DNA of 64,000 nt, from NCBI GenBank assembly GCA_016713025.1, contig JADJPZ010000004.1:62001-126000 (forward strand), written 5' to 3'. Each line of letters opens with the position of its first letter. Positions within the stretch are counted from its first letter, which is position 1. Position numbers and translations under genes: made by a program. The notes under the pieces were generated by a model, which searched no databases, was not told where the DNA came from, and saw only the letters and a program-made list of their open reading frames with translations. Source of the stretch: Saprospiraceae bacterium (GTDB lineage: Bacteria > Bacteroidota > Bacteroidia > Chitinophagales > Saprospiraceae). Shown piece by piece: positions 49,810-60,970 of the stretch.

Positions 49810-49884
49810 GGCTAAGGTTAAGATTAAGACAAAGGTTAAGGCTAAGACTAAGGCTAAGAAGTTTCTCAACCTTAACCTTAACCC
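49807..49884. repeat. TAAGRY hexamer array with facing complement, after the giant gene
   Basis: Nine consecutive hexamers (TAAGGC, TAAGGT, TAAGAT, TAAGAC, AAAGGT, TAAGGC, TAAGAC, TAAGGC, TAAGAA) start at the stop codon and are followed by CTCAACCTTAACCTTAACC at 49866-49884, which can pair back. It is a longer version of the array at 42443. Confidence 0.7.
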
Positions 49885-49894
49885 ACATTGCTTA

Positions 49895-50143
49895 CTAATC
49901 TGACATAAGTTCCCTTATTGTTGATCTTTCGGGATTTTTGAGTTTCGGTTTGTGTACTACAGATTTCAGTTTTGTGAAGGGCCTGTGTTTTATTTTTAAG
50001 GCTATTTGTAATGCGTTTAATTTGGTATATGGTTCCGAACATTTTCGCACTACAATTTCTTTTCCCGCTTTATTATAGCCTGTGGTTGTGATTACTTTTT
50101 GGGTATTGCCTATTCTGAGTATTTCAGTCCAAATATTAATAAA
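49895..50143 (-). other. Open frame without start, possible gene remnant
   Basis: On the - strand about 82 codons are open without an ATG near the start, encoding for example TEILRIGNTQKVITTTGYN, KAGKEIVVRKCSEPYTKL and HRPFTKLKSVVHKPK. The regular, basic composition looks like real protein sequence and differs from neighbouring non-coding DNA. It may be the end of a lost transposase or other gene. I do not recognise the family. Confidence 0.3.
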
Positions 50144-51117
50144 TTAAACACCAAGTCAAATGATTAAAAAAGCATTAATTGCAAGGCTAAAGAAATCGCT
50201 AGAAAAGTAGGTAGAGAATAATGATTAGAAGTTAATCTTTTTTGACATGATGTTATATCAGGCAGTGAAAGAATATAATAGTCCAATAAAAATGAACTCT
50301 TTACCTAGGCAATTATAAATTACAAAGAACATAGAATGAAATAGTTTTATCAAATCAATACTTGTTGATTTTTTAGGATAGGCAGATAGGTATATTATTG
50401 GAAAATGATATCTAAAAGGAGCATGACATCGAAGTGGACAATTTCATATTCATAGTAAGGATAATAAGAATGAAAATACCTAGAATAGATACTTGTAAAT
50501 TATATCATATATTTGAGCCTGAACTAAATGATTTAATATCGGCAGGGTTAAATTTTTTCAACATTTTCAAATCCTGAATGCTGATTATTTACTGAAAGGG
50601 TCAAAACGAAATTCTTTATTCACAACTAATATACTTCATTGATCATCTAAACACAAATACTTAATACAAGATTTTATTAAACGACCAAAGCAGTTGTGGG
50701 AGTCCGATATTACTAGGACTAAATCAAATCATTTGTATTTTAGTTTTATTACAAATTCATGTTCAAAGATAAATAGTAAGTTACAAAGTCTCAAATAACT
50801 TTGAAGCTTCAAGAAGTATTGTTGAGCGGGACTTGTTATGACCGAAGTCAATGCCTGAATAACATTGACCGTTTTAAACTAATCAGGTTTTAAATAATAG
50901 ATAATTTTGGTTCTTTAAAATGTTTAATACTTAATCTGGATTTGTAATTGTAAATTATTAAGAATTGTACTTAAAAGATCAAATTATATACATTATAAAG
51001 TGATTATATCATTTATTTAAATGGTTTTGTCATAAAATGATCAAATGCAATGGGACTTAATTACAAAAATGGTGTCATAAAGATGAATTTTGTATTTAGA
51101 ACCTAAAAATTTTGAGA
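50144..51117. other. Intergenic region upstream of the giant adhesin gene
   Basis: Nearly 1 kb of AT-rich sequence with many stops in all frames. I see no gene, RNA or clear repeat. It must contain the promoter of the 51118 gene, but no clear TAnnTTTG box at a suitable distance stands out. Confidence 0.4.
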
Positions 51118-54100
51118 ATGGACATTTTAATCAAATGGACTACATGTTGTGAATGTAGTATACAAAAACAATATACTAAATTGTTTTTTATAATAACTTG
51201 TTTGATGGTTTTTCAAATCGAAGTATTTGGACAATCCTGTAGCACAAGCACTTATTTTAAAGCTGCGACAAGATCAGAAAACACTGCAAGATATAACGCA
51301 TGGGTAACGGCTGCTGGAGAAAGTCCTGACCAAACGATTACATTTGAAAACTATACCAATGGACAAACGCTCAATAATATAAATTTAGGTAGCTTAGGGG
51401 CAAGCATCTTAAATTTAGAAAATTCTGGTTCGTCTGGGATTGTTGCGCATAATGATATTGGTAGTGCGCCTCCCATTGGAACGAGGGGAGCAAGAATTGA
51501 TGATAATTCCAATGATGGAGATGATATCAGAATTTCATTTACTACGCCAGTAAATTATGTTGGTTTTTACATTATAGACTTAAATGGATCATCATCAACC
51601 CATCAAGTAAGGGTGAATTATTCTGATGGAACCTTATGTAATTTTACAATTGATGGAACTAATGAAAACTGTCAATGTGAAGAATTTTTAGGAGTAGTAG
51701 CTCCAACTGGCAAATTGATTCAGAATGTTGAGTTGTATCCTAATGGAGGGAGTCAATATGGCATAGATAATTTGATGTATGGGACTGTTTTAATCAACAG
51801 CTGCCCTAGGTTAATTGAATTTAATATGGATAATTGTGATGTTGGTGATTTGGCTCCTATTGGATGGCCGGCGGAATTCGTATCATCTAATTGTAATCTA
51901 GATGTGAGTAACTTATACAGACAAGTTGGTGCAAATTCATGTGGAAGTGGTAGTCAATCTATTGGTACTAATATGTGTTTTAATGGACAGAATAGTTCTA
52001 ACTGGATTGATAATGACCCTAACGCTTTGAGATTTAATGTAGTATTGGGTGCGAGCCAATCATTGCAATTGACTACTTTAGAAATACGTCAGGGAGTTTT
52101 TCAAAATTGCCCAGGGGCTTCAACATTAAATAATTATCCGCGAAAATTTGGATTAAGAATATCTCGTAATGGAACTGAAATATATAAAAGTATTGGTATA
52201 AATACACCTTACGGTGTTTTTGGATGGAATACTTTCAATTTAAACTTAACTCTTACTGGTGGTACAATATCATTTGAATTTTTATCTTATGATCCGGCAC
52301 CTTTGAATGGTTCTTGTGAGATTTGGGATATTGATGAGATTTACTTAAATGGATGTTGTGATCAAGCATGTACAGTTGCATCAGGTAGCATAGGAAGTAG
52401 TCAAACGATTTGCGAGAACGCAACACCTTCATTATTGACCAATATCACATCAGGAACAGGAAATGGTACCATAAGTTATCAATGGCAGAGCAGTGCGACA
52501 AGTTGTACAACTGGGTGGGCGAATATCTCAGGTGCTACTAGTGCTACATATCAACCTACTGCATTGACGCAAACAACATACTATAGAAGAAGGGCGCGAA
52601 ATACAATTAGTGGTCAGACTTGTGATGAGTTTAGCAATTGTGTGACGGTGACAGTGAATGTTTGTACTTGTAATCCTGACAATTTTAATGCACCACCCTT
52701 CTGTGCACCTACACCCAACTGTCCATCTGGAAGCTTTCTTTGGTCACAAAATATAAATTCATCAAATGGGAACACTTCATTGAGAATGTGGTGTGGTGCC
52801 ACTACTACATTCATTATACCTGGACCCTATCCTTCAAATTTTGGAAGCGGCGCATTGACTTTTAATATTAATGATGTAGTGAGTTATGATGGGTATAGTG
52901 GTAGAAATACTGTGACACAGTCTAATGAACGATGGCGGCTTGTTTTCAGAAAGAACGGGAATAATGTGGCGACTTCTAATTGGACAAATGATGTGCCTGA
53001 TTTGAGAACTCAAGGCTATTGGAGAGGAAGCTTAGGGAGTGTTTCTGTTCCAAATGGCGTGGATCAAATTATAATAGAACATTGGTCAGTAACTCAGGAT
53101 TGTAATAGTCAGAATAGTGTAGCCCCTGTAAGTGTATGTATAAGTGTTGAGGAAAACTGTATTGTTTCTCCTGGGGTCATTGGAGATAATCAGGAAATAT
53201 GTTTTAACTCAAGTCCAAATAGTTTGACATCTGTTGTACAGGCAACGGGAAATGGAACGATTACTTACCAATGGCAAAGAAGTATAACAAGTTGTTCATC
53301 AGGGTGGGCAGATATACCCAATGCCACAAATGCAACCTACGCGCCCGGAAATATAACTCAAACAACATATTTTAGAAGAAGAGCAAGAAACACATTTAAT
53401 GGTCAGACTTGTGATGCGCTTAGCAATTGTATTACGGTGATAGTCAACCCACAACTCACACTCACTATACCCAACGACGAAGTCTGTGCTGGAGCTAATT
53501 ACACCAAAACAGTGCAAGCCACAGGTGGTACCCCGGGTTACATATACAATTGGAGTGGAGGATTAGGAGTAGGCAATCAAAAGTCAATTCCAGCTACCAA
53601 TGGTAGTTACACAGTTACAGTCACAGACAGTAAAGGATGTACCGCAATAGGAAGTTTTACAGTAACGATAAATACCCTAACCGCAACAGCATCGAATGAT
53701 GGACCACTAACGTGTACAAAAACAACGGTAACCATGACAGCCAATCCTTCAGGTATGACCTACTCATGGAGTGGCGGCGGAACGGCACGAACAAAAAATG
53801 TAACTACTCCTGGTACCTATACAGTAACAGTCACAGATAGCAATGGTTGTGTTGCCACAGCGACGACAGCGGTAGCCCAAACCATAACGACACCCAGTCC
53901 GACAGCGAGTAATGATGGTCCATTGACGTGTAGTAAAACGAGTGTAACACTTACCGCAACAGGTGGTGGCACTTACTCATGGAGTGGAGGTGGCACGAAT
54001 GCTACGAAGACAGTAACAGCACCAGGTTCGTACACAGTGACGGTGACCCAAACATCCAGTGGCTGTACAGCGATAGCGACGACCCTAGTAGTGGCAAATA

Positions 54101-57100
54101 CATCCAAACCGACGGCCAACATAACAGCCACAGGCAACAACTGTTTGACCGCCAATGCGCAGTTATTTGGCAGTGCGACAGGTGGAGCGCCGGGTTACAG
54201 TTATGCTTATACAGGTCCCAACGGTTTTAGTAGTACGCAGCAAAACCCGATGATCACGCAAAATGGCACCTATACGTTAGTAGTAACAGATCAAAACGGC
54301 TGTACGGATGATGTAAACATCATCATTTTTAATGAGTTTTTACCAACAGCAATCTCGGCATCATCGGCATTATGTGCAGGGGAATCAACAATATTGACAG
54401 CGAGTGGAGGAGGTACGTATGCATGGAGCAGCAATGCAGGGAGTGTCACGACCAATCAAGTCACGGTAACGCCAGCCACGACGACGACCTACACAGTGAC
54501 GGTCACCTCAGTCAATGGATGTGTAGCCACAGCCACAGTGCAAGTGAACGTTTATACCAAACCAGTAGTAACCAACGTAGCAACAGTATCCAATACATCG
54601 TGTAACAATACATCCAATACAGGAAGTATAACCGTAACAGCGACGGGTCAGACAGGGTTGACCAAGCAGTATAGGATCAATGGAGGTACTTGGCAATTGA
54701 GTAATATATTTAGCAATCTAGGGAATGGGACGTATAATGTAGAGGTGAGCTATGTGGAGCGAGCGTGTTATTCCAACCCAGCATCCGCCACCATCAGCTC
54801 ACAAAGTGGCTTGACGGTGAATGCAGAAAACAACAAAACAGTATGCCCATCCACCATCTTTACATTAAGAGCAACGGCAGCAGGAGGGACGACCCCTTAT
54901 ACGTATGGCTGGACAGGTGGCTTGGTAGGAACCCCTGTGAATGTCAGTGGAATCACGGCAGCACAGACATATATAGTGACAGTGACCGATAATAAGGGAT
55001 GTACCGCTACGGACAATGTAGTTGTATCGGTACATGCATTGCCTGCAGCGAGTATTGCAAAAGATGGAGACTTGACCTGTACGAAGACCACAACCGTATT
55101 GACAGCATCACCAAGCACAGGGGTAACCTATTTATGGAGTGTGAGCAATCAGACGAGTAGAAGTATCAACGTAACATCAGCAGCAACCTATACCGTTACA
55201 GTGACGAGTACCACAACAGGATGTGCTTCTTCCGCTAGTATAGTAGTAACACAAAACATAACGAAACCAAATGCGAATGCGGGAGCAGATAAAACATTAA
55301 CATGTACGACAACGAGTGCCACATTGAATGGAAGTAGTACAACATCAGGGATCAGCTACGCGTGGGCACCGAGCAATGGAGGCAATATAGTAAGCGGTGG
55401 CAACACAGCAACCCCAACAATCAATAACGCAGGAACCTATACATTGACAGTTACCAATAATAGTAATGGTTGTACGGCGACTGATTTTGCCCAAGTCACA
55501 TTAAACAATACACCACCAGCAAATGTGAGCGCCGACAACATCGGCGGTCCACTCACCTGTATCGACAATAGTGTGACGATCAGAGCCTTTCCTGATGTAG
55601 TTACTTATACTTATGCTTGGAGTGGTCCATCGGGTTACACAGCCACGAGCCGTTCCAATAATGTATCAGTGGCAGGAAACTATACGGTCACAGTAACTGA
55701 TAGTCAAAATGGCTGTACGGCATCATCTAGTACTGCAGTGTTACAAAATGTTGATATTCCCACAGCGAATGCGGGAGGAGATAAGAGCATCTGTAATAGT
55801 ACCAATACCACATTGACAGCAACAGGCAATGGCACCTACCAATGGAGCACCAATGCCACCACGGCAGCCATCACTGTCTCCCCAAGCACCACGACGACGT
55901 ACACCGTAACTGTAACAGGTGCCAACGGTTGTACTAATAGTGCACAAGCAGTAGTGACCGTGACACCACTGCCCGCATCAGGACTTACTGGCCCGAATGA
56001 AATCTGTATGAATGAATACGCTGTATTTAATGCGAGCCCATTAGTAGTAGGAGCGACCTACGCATGGAGCTTTGACGGGGGCACAAGCTTGGATGGCGAT
56101 GCCAATGATCCATCAGAGAGCGTCAAGTGGTCAAGTGCATATCAAAATATGTCAAGAACCGTAACGCTGACAGTGTCCAAAGACAATTGTAGCAATACCT
56201 ATACGAAAGCAATCTTAGTAAAAACAGGTGTAATCTTAAATACGCAAGACAACTATCCAGTCTGTCAAGGCGGCAGTGTACAAATAGGCCCCAACCCGAA
56301 TGATGGCAGTCAAGTAGCGCCGGGAACGACGTTCCAGTGGACGCCCAATTTATTTTTGAATAACAATACGGCAGCACAGCCACTGAGTACCCCACCATTT
56401 GACATCACGTACACCCTTACAGCGACCTTAAATGGTTGTGCAGTGAGCAGACAAATAATGGTAGATGTGAATGTCAATTTGAATCCAGTAGCCGATGCGG
56501 GACAAGACAAGACGGTATGTATGGGCAATAGTGTACAAATCGGAGGCACGCCCACGGCGACACCACCAGCGGGCGCGAGCATCTCAGGGGTGGTATGGAG
56601 TCCATTGACAGGAGCGGCACAATACCAACCGAATCCCATGGTAAGCCCATCAAGCAATACCCAATACAGAGTAGTGGTAGTAGCCTCGACAGGGTGTACG
56701 GATACCGACTTTGTGAACGTAACAGTTCAACCTAAAGCAAAAATGGGAAACTATGTATGGCGCGATGACAATGCGAATGGCATCCAAGACACTAATGAGC
56801 CAGGTATAGGAGGTGTGACAGTAAAATTATACAATACGTCGAATGTAGAAGTAGGTTCAAGTACGACGAATAGTCAAGGATTTTATGAGTTTGAAGTATG
56901 TGCAGGGCCATATTATGTAGAATTTGGTACAGTACCAGGCTATAGCAGAACGATAGCCAATACGTCAGATGACACCAAAGACAGTGACGCCAATGTAACG
57001 AATGGCCGTACCCAGACTTATACACTCAATCCAGGAGACAATAATCCAACGGTTGACGCAGGGTATATACCGAATGGCAAGATAGGAGACTTCGTGTGGG

Positions 57101-60100
57101 AGGATAAAAATGGTAATGGACAGCAAGACAGCGGAGAGCCAGGCATACCAGGCGTAACCGTACAATTGCTCGATCAGAACAACAACGTCATACGAACCAC
57201 GACGACGAGTAGTACAGGCGCTTATGAGTTTGATAACCTACCTCCAGGAACCTATTATGTACGAGTGACACCACCGACAGGATACAACGTCACCACACCC
57301 AATAGTGGAAACGATAGTACAGACAGTGATATCAACAGCACCACGAATACGACAGGAGCGATCAATTTGGGAGCCGGGGAGACCAATCTGACCATAGATG
57401 CAGGGTTACTGAGACCAGCAAGTTTAGGAGATTTTGTATGGGATGACCGAAATGGTAATGGCGTACAAGATGCAGGCGAGCCAGGGATAGTGGGAGTTAC
57501 CGTGATGTTGGAGGATGCGAGTGGCAATCCAGCGAGAGATATCAATAACAATATCATAGCATCTACGACAACAGGTAGCAATGGTTCATATCAATTTACG
57601 AATCTGAGACCAGGCGTGGTGTATGTAGTTAAATTTACAGCACCAAGCGGTTACCAACCGAGCAGTGCAGATAGAGGTGGAGACGATACCAAAGACAGTG
57701 ATGCCAATACCACCACAGGCAAAACGCCAGGAGTGACGTTAGAAAGCGGACAAAACAATCCGACGATCGATGCGGGATACTACAGACCAGCAAGTCTTGG
57801 AGATTATGTATGGGATGATCAGAATGGCAATGGCCGACAGGATGTGGGAGAGCCAGGAATCAGTGGATTGACCGTAACCCTGACAGGCACCACAGGAGAT
57901 GGAACACCGGTCAATCAAACCACCACGACGGGAAGCGACGGAAGTTATAGCTTTACGAATCTGAAACCAGGGACCTACACCGTAACCTTCACCAAACCAA
58001 CGGGCACAGCCTTCACGGGCCAAGACAGTGGTACCGATGACAAAGATAGTGATGCTAGCCCAACGACAGGAAGTACGGCAGGAATCCCGTTGCTAAGTGG
58101 CCAAAACATAACGACCGTGGATGCAGGCGTACTTAGAGCAGCGAGCTTAGGCGATTATGTATGGGAGGACAAAAATGGCAATGGCGTACAAGATGCAAGT
58201 GAGCCAGGCATAGTAGGAGTGACAGTAAGCTTGGAAGATGCAGCAGGCAACCCAGCGAGAGATATCAACGGCAACATCATAGCAGCCACCACCACAGGCA
58301 CGAATGGACAATATCAGTTTACGAACTTGAAGCCAGGCGTAGTCTATGTAGTTAAATTTACAGCACCAAGCGGTTATCAAGCGAGTAGTGCAGACAAAGG
58401 AGGTAATGATACCAAAGACAGTGATGCCAGTATTACCACAGGAAAATCACAGCAAGTCACCCTCACAGGCGGCGAAAACAACCCAACGATCGATGCCGGA
58501 TATTATAGACCAGCGACGATAGGTGACTATGTGTGGGAAGACAAAAACGGCAATGGTGTACAGGAAGCTGGTGAACCAGGAATAGGAGGCGTGACAGTAA
58601 CGCTGACCGGTACCAAAGGAGACGGAACACCGATCACACCGATTACCGTGACAACGGGCACCAATGGCAGCTATCAGTTTACCAATTTGGCACCAGGCAC
58701 TTATACAGTGACGTTTACCAAGCCAGCCAACACCGTGACGACGACACCAGACCAAGGAGGAGATGACACCAAAGATAGTGATGCGAGTATCACGACAGGA
58801 GCAGCAGCGCCCGTTACCGTACAAAGTGGTGAGACGAATAATACCATAGATGCCGGTTATTTGAAATCAGCAAGCTTAGGAGATTATGTATGGGAAGATA
58901 GCAATGCCAATGGAGTACAAGACAGTGGTGAGCCGGGTATAGCTGGAGTGACGGTGAGATTAGAAGATGCAGCAGGCAATCAAGCTAGAGACATCAACAA
59001 TATTTTAGTACCAAATGCGACAACTGGCACCAATGGACAATACCAGTTTACCAATCTAAGACCAGGAGTAGTATATGTAGTCAACTTCATAGCACCAAAT
59101 GGGTATACCACCACCAGCAGAGATAGTGGCAGTGATGACACCAAAGACAGTGATGCGAGTACGACGACAGGAAAATCACAACAAGTGACCCTAAGTAGCG
59201 GCGAAAATAACCCAACTATCGATGCGGGTTATTATAGGAGAGCGAGTTTGGGTGATTTTGTATGGCATGATTTGAATGCCAATGGCGTACAAGATGCAGG
59301 AGAGCCAGGAATAGGAGGAGTAACCGTGAGATTGTTCAATAGCAGCGGCATGCAGGAAGCGTTTACAGTCACAGCAGCGAATGGATCATACAGCTTTACG
59401 GGCTTGACACCTGGAAGTTACAGTGTGAAGTTTGATACTCCAAATGGCTATATAGTGACACCAAGAGATATGGGGGGCAATGATACCAAAGATAGTGATG
59501 CCAATCCGGTCAATGGATTGAGTCCTGTAGTCAATCTGGCAGGAGGAGATAATAATACAACGATAGACGCAGGATATTACAAACTGGCGCAGATTGGTAA
59601 CTTTGTATGGGAGGATAGAAATGCCAACGGAGTACAAGATGCCTTTGAGCCTGGAATTGAGGGCGTGACGGTCAATCTTACGGGAACAGATGTATTTGGA
59701 GTACCTGTAAATAAGACAACGACAACCGATGCAAGTGGTTTGTATGAATTTACCAATCTGGTACCGGGTACTTACACAGTGACATTTGTCAGACCAGGTT
59801 CGGCGTATAAATCATCACCATCGAATTCCAGTCCGGACGATGCAGCAGATAGCGATGCTGATCCCGTAAGCGGCTCGGCGGCTCCGGAGTTATTAGTGTC
59901 AGGTGAGGATAACAGAACGATCGACGCAGGCTTTTACAGATGTTCCAATGTAGGTGATTATGTTTGGGTAGACCAGGGAGGTATAAAGGATGTACAGGAT
60001 GCAGGAGATGTAGGAATGAGTGGAATAAAGGTCGAATTGTATTCTACGAACAATCCTTCGGTGCCGGTACAAACGATGTTTACCAAACAAAATCCGAATG

Positions 60101-60897
60101 ATGCCACTAAAAACGGATATTACAATTTTGAAATATGTCAATTGGGAACATATTTTATAAAAGTACATAAGCCTGAAAATTATGATTTTGTAACACCGAA
60201 TCAAGGATCAGATGATGCCAAAGATAGCGATGTGATAGATTTTCCAAATCAGACGACCTTACTATTTACAGTGGGCTATGCAGTGACAATAACCGATATA
60301 GATGCCGGAATAAAATCAAAAGCTCTACCTGTAATACTCAAAGACTTTACGGGAAGATGGAATCAGACTGATGATGTCAATGAGCTTGCGTGGACAACAA
60401 TGACAGAGGTCAATAATGATTATTTTGAGATAGAAAGAAGTGTGAATAAGGGAGATTTTGAGGTAGTAGGCCGTGTAAAAGGAAAAGGAAATAGTACGGA
60501 GATCAATGTGTACAAGCTTACAGATAGAGAAATCAGCAGGAATGGTGATTACGTGTATCGTTTGAGACAAGTGGATCATGATGGCAATGAAAGCATGTAT
60601 GGACCACTATCGATAAAAGTAGAAAGAGACAATACAGGTAGAAAGCTGACAGTATATCCAAACCCAACAAAAGGAGCCTATACGATAGAAATCCAGGCAT
60701 CAGAGGGACAAAGAGTGACAGCAGATATCTATGATAGTACCGGCAAGAAGCTGAGAAGTAAGATCATAGACAGTGTCTCTGACGGAGAAGTAATAAAGTA
60801 TCAGGATACAGGATTAGAGTTGGGTAAAGGGATGTACTACATTGTGATCAATGTGGATGGTGTTCTGACCAGCAAACCATTGATAGTGATTGAGTAA
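51118..60897 (+). CDS. Giant multidomain surface adhesin with SprB-like repeats, ten SdrD_B domains and T9SS tail
   Basis: A 3259-residue secreted protein. Start ATG 51118 (a TTG lies two codons upstream), then a long signal region (YTKLFFIITCLMVFQIEVFG). Residues about 40-420 form lectin-like beta domains. Residues about 420-1870 hold Ig/SprB-like repeats (patterns like GTYTVTVTDSNGCVATAT). Residues about 1875-3050 hold ten SdrD_B repeats with DxNGNGxQD calcium loops (for example FVWEDKNGNGQQD, VQDAGEPGIVGVTV). The end has LTVYPNPTKGAYTIEI, a T9SS type A sorting domain. The repeats differ from the N-terminus in base composition (visibly richer in G and C). A role in adhesion or filament/floc formation is likely. 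A terminator follows. Confidence 0.88.
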   Translation: MDILIKWTTCCECSIQKQYTKLFFIITCLMVFQIEVFGQSCSTSTYFKAATRSENTARYNAWVTAAGESPDQTITFENYTNGQTLNNINLGSLGASILNLENSGSSGIVAHNDIGSAPPIGTRGARIDDNSNDGDDIRISFTTPVNYVGFYIIDLNGSSSTHQVRVNYSDGTLCNFTIDGTNENCQCEEFLGVVAPTGKLIQNVELYPNGGSQYGIDNLMYGTVLINSCPRLIEFNMDNCDVGDLAPIGWPAEFVSSNCNLDVSNLYRQVGANSCGSGSQSIGTNMCFNGQNSSNWIDNDPNALRFNVVLGASQSLQLTTLEIRQGVFQNCPGASTLNNYPRKFGLRISRNGTEIYKSIGINTPYGVFGWNTFNLNLTLTGGTISFEFLSYDPAPLNGSCEIWDIDEIYLNGCCDQACTVASGSIGSSQTICENATPSLLTNITSGTGNGTISYQWQSSATSCTTGWANISGATSATYQPTALTQTTYYRRRARNTISGQTCDEFSNCVTVTVNVCTCNPDNFNAPPFCAPTPNCPSGSFLWSQNINSSNGNTSLRMWCGATTTFIIPGPYPSNFGSGALTFNINDVVSYDGYSGRNTVTQSNERWRLVFRKNGNNVATSNWTNDVPDLRTQGYWRGSLGSVSVPNGVDQIIIEHWSVTQDCNSQNSVAPVSVCISVEENCIVSPGVIGDNQEICFNSSPNSLTSVVQATGNGTITYQWQRSITSCSSGWADIPNATNATYAPGNITQTTYFRRRARNTFNGQTCDALSNCITVIVNPQLTLTIPNDEVCAGANYTKTVQATGGTPGYIYNWSGGLGVGNQKSIPATNGSYTVTVTDSKGCTAIGSFTVTINTLTATASNDGPLTCTKTTVTMTANPSGMTYSWSGGGTARTKNVTTPGTYTVTVTDSNGCVATATTAVAQTITTPSPTASNDGPLTCSKTSVTLTATGGGTYSWSGGGTNATKTVTAPGSYTVTVTQTSSGCTAIATTLVVANTSKPTANITATGNNCLTANAQLFGSATGGAPGYSYAYTGPNGFSSTQQNPMITQNGTYTLVVTDQNGCTDDVNIIIFNEFLPTAISASSALCAGESTILTASGGGTYAWSSNAGSVTTNQVTVTPATTTTYTVTVTSVNGCVATATVQVNVYTKPVVTNVATVSNTSCNNTSNTGSITVTATGQTGLTKQYRINGGTWQLSNIFSNLGNGTYNVEVSYVERACYSNPASATISSQSGLTVNAENNKTVCPSTIFTLRATAAGGTTPYTYGWTGGLVGTPVNVSGITAAQTYIVTVTDNKGCTATDNVVVSVHALPAASIAKDGDLTCTKTTTVLTASPSTGVTYLWSVSNQTSRSINVTSAATYTVTVTSTTTGCASSASIVVTQNITKPNANAGADKTLTCTTTSATLNGSSTTSGISYAWAPSNGGNIVSGGNTATPTINNAGTYTLTVTNNSNGCTATDFAQVTLNNTPPANVSADNIGGPLTCIDNSVTIRAFPDVVTYTYAWSGPSGYTATSRSNNVSVAGNYTVTVTDSQNGCTASSSTAVLQNVDIPTANAGGDKSICNSTNTTLTATGNGTYQWSTNATTAAITVSPSTTTTYTVTVTGANGCTNSAQAVVTVTPLPASGLTGPNEICMNEYAVFNASPLVVGATYAWSFDGGTSLDGDANDPSESVKWSSAYQNMSRTVTLTVSKDNCSNTYTKAILVKTGVILNTQDNYPVCQGGSVQIGPNPNDGSQVAPGTTFQWTPNLFLNNNTAAQPLSTPPFDITYTLTATLNGCAVSRQIMVDVNVNLNPVADAGQDKTVCMGNSVQIGGTPTATPPAGASISGVVWSPLTGAAQYQPNPMVSPSSNTQYRVVVVASTGCTDTDFVNVTVQPKAKMGNYVWRDDNANGIQDTNEPGIGGVTVKLYNTSNVEVGSSTTNSQGFYEFEVCAGPYYVEFGTVPGYSRTIANTSDDTKDSDANVTNGRTQTYTLNPGDNNPTVDAGYIPNGKIGDFVWEDKNGNGQQDSGEPGIPGVTVQLLDQNNNVIRTTTTSSTGAYEFDNLPPGTYYVRVTPPTGYNVTTPNSGNDSTDSDINSTTNTTGAINLGAGETNLTIDAGLLRPASLGDFVWDDRNGNGVQDAGEPGIVGVTVMLEDASGNPARDINNNIIASTTTGSNGSYQFTNLRPGVVYVVKFTAPSGYQPSSADRGGDDTKDSDANTTTGKTPGVTLESGQNNPTIDAGYYRPASLGDYVWDDQNGNGRQDVGEPGISGLTVTLTGTTGDGTPVNQTTTTGSDGSYSFTNLKPGTYTVTFTKPTGTAFTGQDSGTDDKDSDASPTTGSTAGIPLLSGQNITTVDAGVLRAASLGDYVWEDKNGNGVQDASEPGIVGVTVSLEDAAGNPARDINGNIIAATTTGTNGQYQFTNLKPGVVYVVKFTAPSGYQASSADKGGNDTKDSDASITTGKSQQVTLTGGENNPTIDAGYYRPATIGDYVWEDKNGNGVQEAGEPGIGGVTVTLTGTKGDGTPITPITVTTGTNGSYQFTNLAPGTYTVTFTKPANTVTTTPDQGGDDTKDSDASITTGAAAPVTVQSGETNNTIDAGYLKSASLGDYVWEDSNANGVQDSGEPGIAGVTVRLEDAAGNQARDINNILVPNATTGTNGQYQFTNLRPGVVYVVNFIAPNGYTTTSRDSGSDDTKDSDASTTTGKSQQVTLSSGENNPTIDAGYYRRASLGDFVWHDLNANGVQDAGEPGIGGVTVRLFNSSGMQEAFTVTAANGSYSFTGLTPGSYSVKFDTPNGYIVTPRDMGGNDTKDSDANPVNGLSPVVNLAGGDNNTTIDAGYYKLAQIGNFVWEDRNANGVQDAFEPGIEGVTVNLTGTDVFGVPVNKTTTTDASGLYEFTNLVPGTYTVTFVRPGSAYKSSPSNSSPDDAADSDADPVSGSAAPELLVSGEDNRTIDAGFYRCSNVGDYVWVDQGGIKDVQDAGDVGMSGIKVELYSTNNPSVPVQTMFTKQNPNDATKNGYYNFEICQLGTYFIKVHKPENYDFVTPNQGSDDAKDSDVIDFPNQTTLLFTVGYAVTITDIDAGIKSKALPVILKDFTGRWNQTDDVNELAWTTMTEVNNDYFEIERSVNKGDFEVVGRVKGKGNSTEINVYKLTDREISRNGDYVYRLRQVDHDGNESMYGPLSIKVERDNTGRKLTVYPNPTKGAYTIEIQASEGQRVTADIYDSTGKKLRSKIIDSVSDGEVIKYQDTGLELGKGMYYIVINVDGVLTSKPLIVIE
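56738..60310 (+). repeat. Ten tandem SdrD_B coding repeats, partly in alternating A/B order
   Basis: Repeats of about 345-360 bases. Repeats 3, 5 and 7 share an A-type body (DAAGNPARDIN, RPGVVYVV); repeats 4, 6 and 9 share a B-type body (GTTGDGTPV-like, PGTYTVTFTKP). This ABABA order shows duplication of a two-domain unit. The last repeat is the most diverged. Confidence 0.8.
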
Positions 60898-60970
60898 GTA
60901 ATCAAAGGTTTATAAAGATCATTCTCAAATTTTAGGTTCGCTTAAAGAAGTGTAAAACTTGAAATTTATT

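Noticed and set aside
56123..60204. Several - strand frames of 60-125 codons inside the giant adhesin gene
   Set aside because: They are shadows of the repetitive coding strand, with no family features; the + strand frame is continuous for 3259 codons.
51118..60897. CRISPR-like regular repeats
   Set aside because: The spaced repeats are codon-level protein repeats of about 350 bases with no short conserved repeat and unique spacers.
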